From CBDFHC01 sp965247585 (GTDB taxonomy: Bacteria; Chloroflexota; Dehalococcoidia; Lucifugimonadales; GCA-2712585), in NCBI GenBank assembly GCA_965247585.1, contig CBDFHC010000003.1, positions 124,001 through 188,000 on the forward strand: DNA of 64,000 bases, given 5' to 3'. Shown here piece by piece: positions 8,221-17,410 of the stretch. The notes under the pieces were generated by a model. That model made no database searches. It had not been told where the DNA came from and saw nothing but the letters and a program-made list of their open reading frames with translations. Position 1 is the stretch's first letter. Each line of letters begins with the position of its first letter. The translations under genes and the position numbers were made by a program.

Positions 8221-9120
8221 CTACCCAAACGCCCCAAAAACCTCCACCGCAAACCGCTCCATCCCCCGCAACGTCGCCTCCACGTCGTCGCTTGCGAAGT
8301 CCATGATAATCCTGTTAACCCCCGCCGCCTCGTACTCCCTCACCTGCGACACCAGCCCTTCCGACGTCCCCGCCAGCCCCGGCCTCTCCTCTGATACGCT
8401 GCCCCCCGTATCCTCCTCCGGACGCCAGTTCAGCGGCAGGCTCACCCCAATTCGCGCCGCGTCCCGCCCCATCGCCTCCGCCCGGCTTCGGATGGTCGCC
8501 AGCCCCTCCCGTATCCCCTTCGGCGAGGTCACCGTAGGGTGCCACGCGTCCCCCACCCGCGCCACGCGGCGCAGCGCCGCCGGACTCGCTCCGCCTATCT
8601 CCAGCGGCGGGTACGGCGACTGCACCGGCTTCGGCGAAAACTTCGCCCCGGAAAACGCGTAATACTTCCCCTTGAACTCCGGGTCCTCCTCCGTCCACAG
8701 CACCCGCATCGCGTCCAGCATCTCGTTGGCTATCGCCCCACGTTCGTGGAACGGCACCCCCAGCGCTTCGTACTCCTCCGGGATGCTTCCCACTCCAACC
8801 CCCAGGTCCACCCTTCCTCCCGAGGCCACGTCCAGCGTTGCCACTACCTTGGCCAGCCGCACCGGGTCGTGGTACGGCAGCACCAGCACCGAGGTGCCCA
8901 GTCGCACTTTCTTCGTCACCGCTGCCAGGTACGCCAGCACCGTCAGCGGCTCGTAATACGGCCTGCCCCCTAGCCGCTGGCTGATGTACCCTACGTTAAA
9001 CAGGTGCTCCCGCGTCCACACAGACTGGAAGCCTAGCTCCTCCGCCCGCGTCCCCACGCTGATCACGCCTTGAAAGTCGTCAATTCCCCAATTGTTGGGT
9101 ACGCACACTCCAAATTTCAT
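8221..9120 (-). CDS. LLM-class (luciferase-like) flavin/F420-dependent oxidoreductase
   Basis: A 299-residue luciferase-like TIM-barrel protein. Typical segments: GVCVPNN at the N-terminus, SVWTREHLF, TKKVRLGTSVLVLPYHDPV, LDVASGGRVDLGVGVG, YPPLEIGGASPAALRR and the C-terminal VSQVREYEAAGVNRI. Members use F420 or FMN to oxidise or monooxygenate small molecules. The start follows GAGGAGGGG at good spacing. Two other LLM proteins are in the window (11869-12900, 51463-52497), differing in sequence, so they are not recent copies. Cofactor and substrate are not decided by sequence alone. Confidence 0.9.
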   Translation of the reverse strand: MKFGVCVPNNWGIDDFQGVISVGTRAEELGFQSVWTREHLFNVGYISQRLGGRPYYEPLTVLAYLAAVTKKVRLGTSVLVLPYHDPVRLAKVVATLDVASGGRVDLGVGVGSIPEEYEALGVPFHERGAIANEMLDAMRVLWTEEDPEFKGKYYAFSGAKFSPKPVQSPYPPLEIGGASPAALRRVARVGDAWHPTVTSPKGIREGLATIRSRAEAMGRDAARIGVSLPLNWRPEEDTGGSVSEERPGLAGTSEGLVSQVREYEAAGVNRIIMDFASDDVEATLRGMERFAVEVFGAFG

Positions 9121-9202
9121 CTTCTAATCCCCTCCTCGAAAATTTCTAACCGTAATCTGGTACTCTAATGCCCGCCAAATAAATCCCACCGGAGGTAACC
9201 CC

Positions 9203-9502
9203 GTGCAACAGCAACCCGCCTACGCAACCGCGCTCCAGGCCCACGACCCGTCCATGTTGGACACCATGACCGGCGTCCGTGACTTCGTCCTGGCCGATGG
9301 CGCCCTCCCATCCAGGATCAAAGTGCTCATGATGATGCTCAGTGACTGCCTGCTATCCCACCCCGTGGGCGTCACAAACCTGGCCAACCGCGCCCGCTCC
9401 CTGGGCGCCACCGAGCCGGAAATCGCCGAGACCGTCCGCGTCGCCTTCCTCATGGGCGGTATGCCCGGCCTCGTCACCGGCTGCAACGCCTTCCCCGAAT
9501 AG
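9203..9502 (+). CDS. Carboxymuconolactone decarboxylase / AhpD-like protein
   Basis: A 99-residue all-alpha protein with LPSRIKVLMMMLSDCLLSH, RSLGATEPEIAETVRVAF and a glycine-rich end, fitting the CMD/AhpD-like fold. The usual AhpD CxxC is reduced to one cysteine (DCLLSH), so peroxidase-type activity is unlikely; decarboxylase or unknown activity is possible. GTG start supported by GGAGG at 9191-9195. It diverges from the LLM gene over 82 bp, so the two may share a control region. Confidence 0.75.
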   Translation: MQQQPAYATALQAHDPSMLDTMTGVRDFVLADGALPSRIKVLMMMLSDCLLSHPVGVTNLANRARSLGATEPEIAETVRVAFLMGGMPGLVTGCNAFPE

Positions 9503-9533
9503 CCGCCCCGCTCCGGCAGCCTGACGAAAATAG

Positions 9534-10080
9534 GGAGTGCAGAGGGGCGAAGCCCCTTTGCCAGTCCGCCTACGAGGCTGTAAGCCTTTGGTTTCGTCGG
9601 CTTTTGCAGCGTCACTTTGTTCCGTGTTGTGCGTCCGCACAAGCCATGTCATCCCTATGAAAATAGGACCGTCCCTACTCTGTCTGCGCCCAACTTGGAG
9701 GAGTGCAGGGGGGCACAGCCCTTCTGCCGGGAGTCTGAGGGTGTCCCTCAGAAATTAAACCTCACTGGGCGGTCGTGGGTGGGCACCACCAACCTGTGAT
9801 TCGCAATCCTTTGTAGTAGGTATACCGGTCACCATGGATGATAGCCGCCACTCTTTTTTCATCCTCCCTGGTGCTGGACGCCAACATGATCGATTCTGAG
9901 TCGGTCCATGAGGATCGCGGAATCTGGTCGGGATGGGAGAGCACATCCAACCCTCGGGCCCACAATCACTGTGCCAGTTCAATTTATTCAATAGCTCTGG
10001 GGCGGGTGACTGTTTCCCTCAGATATAAATTCACCCTTCCTGGCATGGGAAAAAGGGGCCAGGGGGATGGTCGAAAGGGT
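9534..10080 (+). repeat. Full composite repeat: partial A, then A-B-C-D-degenerate A-F
   Basis: The clearest example of the composite. A partial A (9534-9573), a complete A (core 9735-9751), B (about 9763-9831), C (9832-9890), D variant (9909-9928), a spacer ending in TGTGCCAGTTCAATTTATTC, a degenerate A (about 9990-10022) and F (10036-10080). No gene is supported in 9503-10093. Confidence 0.75.
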
Positions 10081-10093
10081 TTTTCAGCACCCT

Positions 10094-11518
10094 CTAAATC
10101 GGCGGCCTCTTCGTGTGCCACGGCGTGCTCTGCTCGTAGGCGTAGGCCACCTTCAACACCAGCCCGTCGGCAAACGGCCTCCCCGCCAGTTGCAACCCCA
10201 CCGGCAGCTCCTTCCCCGCTGGCGACACGAACCCGCACGGCAGCACCACCGCCGGGACGCTCGCCAGGTTGAACGGTGAGCAGAGGCTCCGGCGTCCCGT
10301 CACGCCCGCCAAGGCCTCCTCCTTACTCGCCGTCCCCGCCTTCGTCTTCACCAGCGGCGCCGGCTCCGAAGACGCGGGCAGTGCCAGCACGTCTACCGTC
10401 TTTAGCGCCGCCATCACCTCCCGGCGAATCAGCTCCCTTATCTTCTGCGCCTTGTAATACAACTCCGCCGGTATCACGCAGCCCGTCAATAAGTCCGTCA
10501 GCACATTGTGTTCATAGTCCTGCGGCCTGGTTTCCAGCCAGTGCCGGTGCAACGGCGCCGCCTCAACCTCCATGATCGTGCGCGTCACCGCCGCGCTGTA
10601 GATCAGCAACGGAATCGAGACCTCCTCCACCTTTGCCCCCAGCTCTCCCAGGTGCGCCACCGCCGCCTCCACGCATTCCCTCACCTCCGGTTGCATGAAG
10701 TCCGCGCGCATAGCCTCCTTCACCACCCCCACCCGCAGTCCTTGGATATCGCCTGAGAGCCCCGCCTGGTAGTCCGGCACCGGCCGGTTGGCGCTGTAGC
10801 GGTCCTTCGGGTCGAATCCCGCTATCGCCTGCAGCGTCACCGCGCAGTCCGTAACCGTCCGGCTGATCGGCCCCGGCGTGTCGTTTGACCACGTTGCCCC
10901 CAGCATCCCGAAGCGGCTCACCAGCCCATGCGTCGGCAGGTGCCCCACCAGCCCCGAGTTATTCGCCGGGTTGCGTACCGAGCCACCGGTGTCCTCCCCC
11001 AGCGAAGTCGCGCACAGGAACGCCGCTGTCGCCCCGCCCGACCCGCTGCTAGACCTTCCCGGGTCCCTATCCAGGTCCCACGGATTCCTCGGCGTCCCCC
11101 AGTGATGGTTGACGCTGTTCCCCGTGGCGAACTCGCTCATGTTCAGCTTTCCCAGCAGCACCCCGCCCGCCTCATTCAGCCGCGACACCACCGTGGCGTC
11201 CTCTTCCGGCACGAATTCCCCCAGCACCTTAGACCCGCCGGTGGTCAAGATTCCCTTCGTCCAGAACTGGTCCTTCACCGCGTACGGGACGCCGTGCAAC
11301 GGCCCTCTATGGTTGCCGCTCCCTATCTCCGCCTCCGCCCGTCTCGCGGACTCCAGCGCCTCGTCTCGGCACACCGTTATGAAGCTGTTCAGCTTCCCGT
11401 CCACCTGCTCAATCCGTTCCAGGTAGGCCTCCGTGGCGTCCACCGGAGACACCTCCCGCTTACGAATCCTCTCCCCCAGCTCCACCGCCGAAAGAAACGG
11501 TATCTCCGCCTTACTCAT
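10094..11518 (-). CDS. GatA/AtzE-like amidase, large subunit
   Basis: A 474-residue amidase-signature protein. Catalytic Lys lies in YAVKDQFW, cis-Ser in GRSSSGSG and the nucleophile in GEDTGGSVRNPA. Asp/Glu-tRNA amidotransferases (GatA) share this form, but no gatB is present and the gene directly upstream, overlapping by 8 bp, is a very small GatC-like protein. That two-gene arrangement matches AtzE/AtzG (1-carboxybiuret hydrolase), where a truncated GatC-like subunit stabilises the amidase. The proposed heterodimer is inference; the substrate is not known. Confidence 0.85.
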   Translation of the reverse strand: MSKAEIPFLSAVELGERIRKREVSPVDATEAYLERIEQVDGKLNSFITVCRDEALESARRAEAEIGSGNHRGPLHGVPYAVKDQFWTKGILTTGGSKVLGEFVPEEDATVVSRLNEAGGVLLGKLNMSEFATGNSVNHHWGTPRNPWDLDRDPGRSSSGSGGATAAFLCATSLGEDTGGSVRNPANNSGLVGHLPTHGLVSRFGMLGATWSNDTPGPISRTVTDCAVTLQAIAGFDPKDRYSANRPVPDYQAGLSGDIQGLRVGVVKEAMRADFMQPEVRECVEAAVAHLGELGAKVEEVSIPLLIYSAAVTRTIMEVEAAPLHRHWLETRPQDYEHNVLTDLLTGCVIPAELYYKAQKIRELIRREVMAALKTVDVLALPASSEPAPLVKTKAGTASKEEALAGVTGRRSLCSPFNLASVPAVVLPCGFVSPAGKELPVGLQLAGRPFADGLVLKVAYAYEQSTPWHTKRPPI

Positions 11519-11708
11519 CGCTGCTCCCCCCCGAAGGATAGATAACCGGCAACGGCTCCACCTGCTCTAACCCCGGCGGCGAAAGCGGGTCCAGCACCTC
11601 CTTCAGCGCATTCAGGCTGTGCATCACCTCCGAAAGGTGCGGCTCCTCTATCTGGACGCCCACCGCCTTCGCTATCGCCTTCACTTCCTCAACGCTCAGG
11701 TCCGCCAT
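11511..11708 (-). CDS. Small GatC/AtzG-like amidase partner subunit
   Basis: 65 residues beginning MADLSVEEVKAIAKAVG and ending near LPVIYPSGG, a GatC-like helical hairpin but shorter than typical GatC (about 95). An ATG lies further upstream at 11795, but GGAGGG directly precedes 11708 and the homologous region begins there, so I take 11708. Its TGA lies inside the amidase start region (8-bp overlap), implying translational coupling and a stoichiometric complex. Confidence 0.75.
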   Translation of the reverse strand: MADLSVEEVKAIAKAVGVQIEEPHLSEVMHSLNALKEVLDPLSPPGLEQVEPLPVIYPSGGSSDE

Positions 11709-11807
11709 CTCACACCCTCCATCTGCTCTGCCAGGTTCGGTCATTGTGCCCCCTGCCCTGAGAAGCGTCAACGCCGCCTTCTCGCGTACCCCCACCCCCC
11801 GAACCGC

Positions 11808-11816
11808 TGCTATAAT
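11808..11816 (+). promoter_or_regulatory. Extended -10 promoter for the LLM gene
   Basis: TGCTATAAT, perfect extended -10, 53 bp before the ATG at 11869. No convincing -35, as is common for extended -10 promoters. Confidence 0.6.
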
Positions 11817-11868
11817 GGCCCCGTGATCCGCTGACGGCTAACCCGTCGGCCTGCATAAAGAGGTAAAC

Positions 11869-12900
11869 ATGCGCTTCGGTCCCTTTGTCCTACAAGTCAG
11901 CCCCAGCCCGGACTTGGACAGCCAGTTCATCGACAGCACGCTCCACGAAGCGGAGCTCTTCGATGCCTTGGGCTACGACGTCATCTGGCTCACCGAGCAC
12001 TATTTCGGCGGCGACACCGTGTACGCCGACCCCGTGGTCTTCGGTGCCGCCGTCGCCGCCCGCACCCAGCAGATCAAAATCGGCTTCGCCGTCGTTCAGA
12101 TGGCCTTCCACCACCCTGTCAAGCTGGCCGCCCAGACCGCACTCCTGGACAACCTCAGCCACGGCCGCCTCATCGTTGGCACCGGCCGCGGCTCCGCCTA
12201 CAACACCTTCGAGTACGCTGGCTTCGGCATCACCATGGAGGAGGGCCGGCAACGCCTCGCCGAGTCCGAGGACTTGCTCGTCAAGTCATGGACCGCCGAC
12301 AACCTCGTCTACGACGGCAAATATTGGCAGGTCACCGTGCCCACCACCCGGCCCAAGACCTACCAGCAGCCCCATCCCCTCCTCGTCCGCGCCTGCATCG
12401 GCACCGAGTCCATGGTGGAGATGGCTAAGATCGGCCGCCCCGTCCTCGCTGGCGGCTACACCGTGGAGGACTTCGCCCTTCGTCTTCGCCTCTACCAGGA
12501 CGCCATCGAAGGCGCTGGCTTTAACGAGGCCCAGGTCCAACACGCCCTGGACGAGACCTGGTTCCGAAAGATGGTCTACGTGGCAGACTCTGATTCCCAG
12601 GCCATGGAGGAGGGCCTCATCGCCTTTGAGCTGGACCGGAAGCACATCCGCGACACCCGCGAACGCCTTAACCCCACCGACTACCCTGAAAACGTCCCAA
12701 CCCCCGAGGCCGTCTCGCCCGATGACTACCTAATCGCCGGCTCGCCACGCTACATCGCTGAACGCATCGCCGAAATCCGCGACGTCGGTGTCAAAAATCT
12801 CATCCTTACCATGTCGCCCCCGGACTTGTCCCGAGACAAGGTGGAAAAGTCCATGCGCCTCTTCGCCGAAAAGGTAATGCCCCTCTTCCGCGACGACTAG
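11869..12900 (+). CDS. LLM-class flavin-dependent oxidoreductase
   Basis: A 343-residue bacterial-luciferase-like protein, closer to the luciferase alpha/FMN monooxygenase subgroup than the 8221 protein: GYDVIWLTEHYFGGD, FAVVQMAFHHPVKLAAQ, LDNLSHGRLIVGTGRGSAYN (20-residue core) and C-terminal SPRYIAERIAEIRDVGVKN. Likely an FMN-dependent monooxygenase of a small carbon compound. AGAGGT precedes the ATG. It diverges from the GatC/GatA-like pair with a shared control region of about 160 bp. Confidence 0.9.
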   Translation: MRFGPFVLQVSPSPDLDSQFIDSTLHEAELFDALGYDVIWLTEHYFGGDTVYADPVVFGAAVAARTQQIKIGFAVVQMAFHHPVKLAAQTALLDNLSHGRLIVGTGRGSAYNTFEYAGFGITMEEGRQRLAESEDLLVKSWTADNLVYDGKYWQVTVPTTRPKTYQQPHPLLVRACIGTESMVEMAKIGRPVLAGGYTVEDFALRLRLYQDAIEGAGFNEAQVQHALDETWFRKMVYVADSDSQAMEEGLIAFELDRKHIRDTRERLNPTDYPENVPTPEAVSPDDYLIAGSPRYIAERIAEIRDVGVKNLILTMSPPDLSRDKVEKSMRLFAEKVMPLFRDD

Positions 12901-12916
12901 CAAGTAGCCGCCCAAG

Positions 12917-13060
12917 GGGTGTGCAGAGGGGCAGAGCCCATTTGCCGGGAGTCTGAGAGTGTCCCTCAGAAAGTAAATCTCACTGGGCGGTCGAGGGTGG
13001 GCACCACCAACCTGTGATCTTCAGGCCCTTGTTGTGGCGATACCAACCGCCCTGCCTGAT
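12917..13060 (+). repeat. Repeat cluster: modules A and B
   Basis: A variant (core 12953-12969, GTCTGAGAGTGTCCCTCAG) followed directly by B (about 12975-13060). It lies between convergent genes. Confidence 0.75.
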
Positions 13061-13067
13061 TGCCTCC

Positions 13068-14285
13068 CTAACCCTCCAACCCAAACCTCTTACCCGCCAG
13101 TTCCGCGATGTGACTCCCTATGGACAGCGACGACGTGGCCCCCGGCGACGGCGCGTTCAGCACGTGAATCGCCCCCTCCGTCTCCTGAATGCTAAAATCG
13201 TCCAACAGCGCGCCTTGCGCGCTCACCGCCTGCGCCCTCACCCCGGACCCACCGGCCACCACGTCCCCGGACCTGATCTCCGGCACCAGCTTCTGCAAGT
13301 CCTTCACAAATACGCTCTTCATCAGCGACCGGTGCGCCTCCCCCAGCCCCATCCTCCACGTCCGGCGTACCATCCTCCAGAAGCCCACGTACGTAAACGT
13401 CCCCAGCGCCTCCGGAATGTTGATTGATGTCCTCTTGTACCCCTCCCGCGCCCACGCCAGCACCGCGTTAGGTCCCGCCTCCACCTCACCGGTTATCCGC
13501 TTCGTGTAATGGACCCCTAAGAACGGGAACCGGGGGTCCGGCACCGGGTAAATCAGCCCATTCACCAGCCGGCGGCTCTCCGGCTTCAGCACATAATATT
13601 CCCCCCGGAATGGCAGCGTCCGCACCCCTGGCCGCACCCCCATCATCCCCGCCACCTTGTCCGCGTACAGCCCCGCGCAGTTAATTAACCCCTTCGCCTG
13701 CACTGCCCCCTGCGCCGTCTCCAGCTCCAACATCCCTCCAGACCTGCGGATGCCCGTCACCTTCCGCCCCTCCATCACATCGCCACCGTTCTCCCGGAAG
13801 TCAATCGCGTAGGCCTCCGCCACCCTGGTGAAATCCACAATCGCCGTCTCCGGCGCGTGCAGCGCCTTAACACCTGCCACGTGCGGCTCCAGCTCCTTCA
13901 ACCGCTCCGGCCCTATCACCTCCAGCCCCGGCACCCCGTTCTCCACGCCCCGGCGCTGCAACTCCTCCAACCGGGGAATCTCCGCCTCCTCCGTGGCCAC
14001 TATCACCTTGCCGCACTCGTCGAACTCTATCCCCTTTTCGCGGCAGTACCCCTTTAGTTTCTCCACGCTGTCGACACAGAACTGCGCCTTCCAAGAACCT
14101 GGGCGATAGTAGATCCCCGAGTGGATAACCCCGCTGTTGTGCCCCGTCTGGTGCCGCGCCAGCCCCTCCTCCTTTTCCAGCACCACCACCCGCGTCCCGG
14201 GGAACCGTTGTGTTACCTGTCGCGCTGAGGCCAGTCCAATTATGCCTCCCCCTATCACCGCCACGTCGTAAGCCCGGGAGGCCAT
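13068..14285 (-). CDS. lhgO: L-2-hydroxyglutarate oxidase-like FAD-dependent oxidoreductase
   Basis: A 405-residue DAO-family flavoprotein. The N-terminal Rossmann FAD motif is VAVIGGGIIGLASAR; HQTGHNSGVIHSGIYY and the C-terminal LNAPSPGATSSLSIG are LhgO hallmarks. LhgO oxidises L-2-hydroxyglutarate to 2-oxoglutarate at the membrane, passing electrons to quinone. A longer in-frame start at 14420 would lie inside the upstream gene; the ATG at 14285 begins 1 bp after that gene's stop, so I chose it. Tight coupling to an Ldh_2 dehydrogenase suggests joint handling of 2-hydroxy acids; the real substrate may differ from 2-hydroxyglutarate. Confidence 0.88.
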   Translation of the reverse strand: MASRAYDVAVIGGGIIGLASARQVTQRFPGTRVVVLEKEEGLARHQTGHNSGVIHSGIYYRPGSWKAQFCVDSVEKLKGYCREKGIEFDECGKVIVATEEAEIPRLEELQRRGVENGVPGLEVIGPERLKELEPHVAGVKALHAPETAIVDFTRVAEAYAIDFRENGGDVMEGRKVTGIRRSGGMLELETAQGAVQAKGLINCAGLYADKVAGMMGVRPGVRTLPFRGEYYVLKPESRRLVNGLIYPVPDPRFPFLGVHYTKRITGEVEAGPNAVLAWAREGYKRTSINIPEALGTFTYVGFWRMVRRTWRMGLGEAHRSLMKSVFVKDLQKLVPEIRSGDVVAGGSGVRAQAVSAQGALLDDFSIQETEGAIHVLNAPSPGATSSLSIGSHIAELAGKRFGLEG

Positions 14286-14286
14286 C

Positions 14287-15378
14287 TTAGCCCTCCAGCG
14301 TATAAGGGATCTCCATCTCGGCGCACGTCTCCCGGAACCATCCCACCACCTCTTTGTGTAGTGGTATCCCTCTGGCCCGGCGCTCCTGCTCCTCTTCCCA
14401 CTCCGGCTGTCCCGCCACAATCACCCTCTCCTGGCCCGGTGTCGGCGGCGTCGCTTTCAACAGCCGAAGAAAGTCGTCCATCATACCCTTGAACTCAACC
14501 ACATCCGTAAACGCCTCCACCCTATACGCCGCCACCATGTGATGGAAATGGGGCCGCCCCGGAAACATCCCGAAGCCGCCCCCAGATAGAATCCCGCCCA
14601 GTATGTCCACAATACACGCCAGCCCGTAACCCTTGTGCGAGCCCTGCTCCCGGGTACTTCCCACCGGCAGTAGCCAGGGCAAATGGTTGCCTTCAGGCGC
14701 CTCCATCGGCTCCATGATCGGTGTCCCGTCCCCCGCCGCCATCCACCCCGGCGAAAGCAGGGCCCCCACCCGTCTTGCCAACCCCACCTTGTTGCCCGCT
14801 ATCGAGCTGGTCGCCGCGTCAAATACAAAGGGCGGCTCCTCTCCCGCCGGCGCCGCCACCGCGATGGGGTTGGTCCCCATCCTGGGCAGCGATGCGAACG
14901 TCGGCAACACTGACGGCCCGCACGATGTTACGCACACCCCTATCATGTCGTGCTCCAGCGCCATCATCGCGTAATAGGACGCCATTCCCAGGTGCCGCCC
15001 GTTCATGATCGTCACCATCCCCACGCCGGCGTCCTTCGCCTTCTCTATCGCCATCTCCATCGCCAGCGGCGTCGAGATTATCCCCAGCGCCCCGTCGGAG
15101 TCGAAGTTCGCCGCCGCCCGGGTCTCCCGCAACACCTTGTACTTCGGATGGGGGTTTATCTGGCCGCTGCGGTACTCCCCCACGTAAGTCCGCAGCATAT
15201 TCGAAACCCCGTGCGTCTCCACCCCCCGCAGGTCCGCCAAAACCAGCACGTCCGCCGCCTGCCGCGCGTCCTTCTCCGGCACGTCCACCCGCTCGAACAC
15301 CGCCGCCACCGTGTCCCGCAACGCATCGTGATTGACCCTTACCGCTTCCGCTTCAGATACGTGAAACTGCTCTAGCAA
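14287..15378 (-). CDS. Ldh_2-family (malate/L-lactate/sulfolactate-type) NAD(P)-dependent dehydrogenase
   Basis: A 363-residue Ldh_2 family protein: LADLRGVETHGVSN, GALGIISTPLAMEMAI, VTIMNGRHLGMASYY, RMGTNPIAVAAPAG and GSHKGYGLACIVDILGGILS. The family oxidises 2-hydroxy acids or reduces imino/keto acids with NAD(P) and is unrelated to classic MDH/LDH. It is the first gene of a two-gene minus-strand unit with the LhgO-like gene, separated by 1 bp. Confidence 0.9.
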   Translation of the reverse strand: MLEQFHVSEAEAVRVNHDALRDTVAAVFERVDVPEKDARQAADVLVLADLRGVETHGVSNMLRTYVGEYRSGQINPHPKYKVLRETRAAANFDSDGALGIISTPLAMEMAIEKAKDAGVGMVTIMNGRHLGMASYYAMMALEHDMIGVCVTSCGPSVLPTFASLPRMGTNPIAVAAPAGEEPPFVFDAATSSIAGNKVGLARRVGALLSPGWMAAGDGTPIMEPMEAPEGNHLPWLLPVGSTREQGSHKGYGLACIVDILGGILSGGGFGMFPGRPHFHHMVAAYRVEAFTDVVEFKGMMDDFLRLLKATPPTPGQERVIVAGQPEWEEEQERRARGIPLHKEVVGWFRETCAEMEIPYTLEG

Positions 15379-15531
15379 CTGCCTCCTCCATTCAACGGCG
15401 GGCCGTAGTGTACCCTAGGCGCCTGGGGGGGTCAATTGAGCTATCCACGCCATTAACCCCCTGGCATACCCCGCTCATTTGCGCTCCACTTTACCCATAA
15501 AACTGCCTGCGCTCCCGGAATCAGACTTCTC

Positions 15532-16674
15532 TCACCCCTCCGCCTCAACCTCCACCTCGAACGTATAGCTCCGCCCGTTAACCGTCGCCGTCACCCTGCG
15601 AAGCTCCCCCTTCTGCCCCTCCACCGAGTCCACCTGCGTCAGCGCCTCCCCCTCCTCCCCGGACACCTCGAACGCCTCTCCACCCACCGTCACCCGCGGT
15701 CGCTGGGGCGCCTTCTCCTCGGCCTGCTCCACCTGCTCGCGGAATATCCCCAGCGCCGTTCTCCGCTCCGCCAACCTTCGGTGCCCCTCCTCCACCTTGA
15801 TCGCCTTGAACGACACCGTATCGCCCGGCAACGCCTGCGCCACCTGCCCCAGGTCCACAGTGGCCACCGTCGCTATCTTCGTGTACCCGCCTGTAATCCC
15901 CCGGTCCGCCATCAAGACCACCGGCAGCCCGTCTCCCGTTACCTGAATTCCACCAAACGGAATTCCGTCCGAAACTATATCCGCCCCATCGGTGTGCTCT
16001 ATCGCCGGCCCCTCCAACCTGTATCCCACCCTGTCCGACTGCTGGCTCACGATGTACGACTCGCTCAGGAACGTCGCAATCCCCTCGGGGGTGAAAGCAT
16101 CCGCCTGCGGCCCCATGATCACCCTCACCAGATGTTTCCCGCCAATGGTGGGCTGAAGCGACAGCGGCGCCCTGGTCCCCACCGGCGGTATCCTCGCCTC
16201 CGGCGCGCCCAAGGCCAAACGGTCTCCCGCCCTCAACGCACGCCCCTCCAGCCCGCCCAGCCCCGCCCGGGCGTACGTCGAACGGCTGCCCATCACCAAT
16301 GGCACGTCTATCCCTCCCGGCGTCGCCAGGTACCCCCTCACCCCGGCCATCGGCCCGTCAAAGCTCAGTAGGCTCCCAGCCTTCCCCCGCAGCACCTGCC
16401 ACATCGGTACCGGCTCGCCGTTCAACCGTGCGGCCAAGTCGGCGCCGCCCAGCGCGAACACCGTGTCGTCCAGGAACACCAGCTTCGGCCCCACCAGCGT
16501 GACCTCCAGTGCCGCCGCACCCTCCTCATTCCCCAGCAGCGTATTCACCAATGCCAGGGAATACGGGTCCATCACCCCTGACACCGGCACGCCGTAGCGT
16601 TGGTAGCCATAGCGGCCCATGTCCTGCACCGTGGTTAGCAAGCCGCCGTCCACCACCTCAATCATCCCAGCCAC
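15532..16674 (-). CDS. pxpC: 5-oxoprolinase subunit C / biotin-dependent carboxyltransferase-domain protein with C-terminal extension
   Basis: The CT_A_B (KipA/PxpC) family is clear: VVDGGLLTTVQDMGRYGYQR, SGVMDPYSLALVNTLLGN, GSRSTYARAGLGGLEGR, SYIVSQQSDRVGYRLEG and SDGIPFGGIQVTGDG. With PxpA and PxpB it opens 5-oxoproline to glutamate using ATP. At 380 residues it is longer than usual (about 310-330). The last 55 residues are acidic then form a beta-strand segment RRVTATVNGRSYTFEVEVE, like the N-terminal strands of biotin carriers (compare LKVKVGERWYTVEV at 22072). It starts at GTG and overlaps the pxpB stop by 1 base. Confidence 0.9.
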   Translation of the reverse strand: MAGMIEVVDGGLLTTVQDMGRYGYQRYGVPVSGVMDPYSLALVNTLLGNEEGAAALEVTLVGPKLVFLDDTVFALGGADLAARLNGEPVPMWQVLRGKAGSLLSFDGPMAGVRGYLATPGGIDVPLVMGSRSTYARAGLGGLEGRALRAGDRLALGAPEARIPPVGTRAPLSLQPTIGGKHLVRVIMGPQADAFTPEGIATFLSESYIVSQQSDRVGYRLEGPAIEHTDGADIVSDGIPFGGIQVTGDGLPVVLMADRGITGGYTKIATVATVDLGQVAQALPGDTVSFKAIKVEEGHRRLAERRTALGIFREQVEQAEEKAPQRPRVTVGGEAFEVSGEEGEALTQVDSVEGQKGELRRVTATVNGRSYTFEVEVEAEG

Positions 16675-17402
16675 TACCCAATCGGCTCCACGACTACTCG
16701 ATAGCTTCCCTCAGCCACCTGCCTGGCTACATACCGGTACTCACCGTCGTTTACCGCTAAGAACCGGATGTAGTCGCCCGGCGACACCAGCGCCGGAGGC
16801 TCCCGTTCCTGGTCGAAAAATATCAGCGGCGTCTTTCCAATCAACCGCCATCCCCCTGGCGTCGCCGAGGGATACACCCCCGTCTGGCTCTCCGCTATCC
16901 CCACCGATCCCGCCGGAATCACCGTCCGCGGCGTCCGCAGACGAGGCGTCGCTATCCGCTCAGACATCCCGCCCAGGTAAGGAAACCCCGGCGAGAAGCC
17001 CAGCATATACACCAGGTAATCCGTGCCCGTGTGAATATCAATCACCTCTTGTCTCGTCAGCTCGTTGTGCTGCGCCACAAAGTCCAGGTCCGGCCCCTCC
17101 TCACCGCCGTAGAACGTCGGCACGTGTACCACCCTGGGATTCGCCAGCGCTACCGTCTCCGAAGCGTCCTCCAACTGCTCCAACTCCCCGGTTAACCGCT
17201 CCAGCCCCACCAGCGAAGGCTCGTAATACACCAGCAATGACCGGTAAGACGGCACCAGGTCAACCACCCCCGGCAGCTTACGCGCCTCCACCGCCAGCAT
17301 CAGGTCTCGCACCTTGCTGTTTATCTCCGGGCTTATGGCATTCCCCAGCTCCACCGTAAGCACACGGTCTCCGGCGGGCAGGTATCTGGGCCGCTCGTAC
17401 AT
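16674..17402 (-). CDS. pxpB: 5-oxoprolinase subunit B (KipI / allophanate hydrolase subunit 1 family)
   Basis: A 242-residue CT_C_D-domain protein with the hallmark MLGFSPGFPYLGGM and the downstream TPGGWRLIGKTP. It works with PxpC as the two halves of a cyclophilin-like ATP-dependent ring-opening enzyme. It lies 8 bp after pxpA and overlaps pxpC by 1 base, so pxpA-pxpB-pxpC form one minus-strand operon. Confidence 0.93.
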   Translation of the reverse strand: MYERPRYLPAGDRVLTVELGNAISPEINSKVRDLMLAVEARKLPGVVDLVPSYRSLLVYYEPSLVGLERLTGELEQLEDASETVALANPRVVHVPTFYGGEEGPDLDFVAQHNELTRQEVIDIHTGTDYLVYMLGFSPGFPYLGGMSERIATPRLRTPRTVIPAGSVGIAESQTGVYPSATPGGWRLIGKTPLIFFDQEREPPALVSPGDYIRFLAVNDGEYRYVARQVAEGSYRVVVEPIG

Positions 17403-17410
17403 CGGCCCGG

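Noticed and set aside
9537..9799. Short ORFs inside repeat modules (for example at 9537 and 9617)
   Set aside because: They consist of module A/B/D sequence and recur at each repeat site with different frames.
10094..11708. GatCA of the tRNA amidotransferase
   Set aside because: No gatB is adjacent and the GatC-like protein is too short; an AtzE/AtzG-like pair fits better, though not proven.
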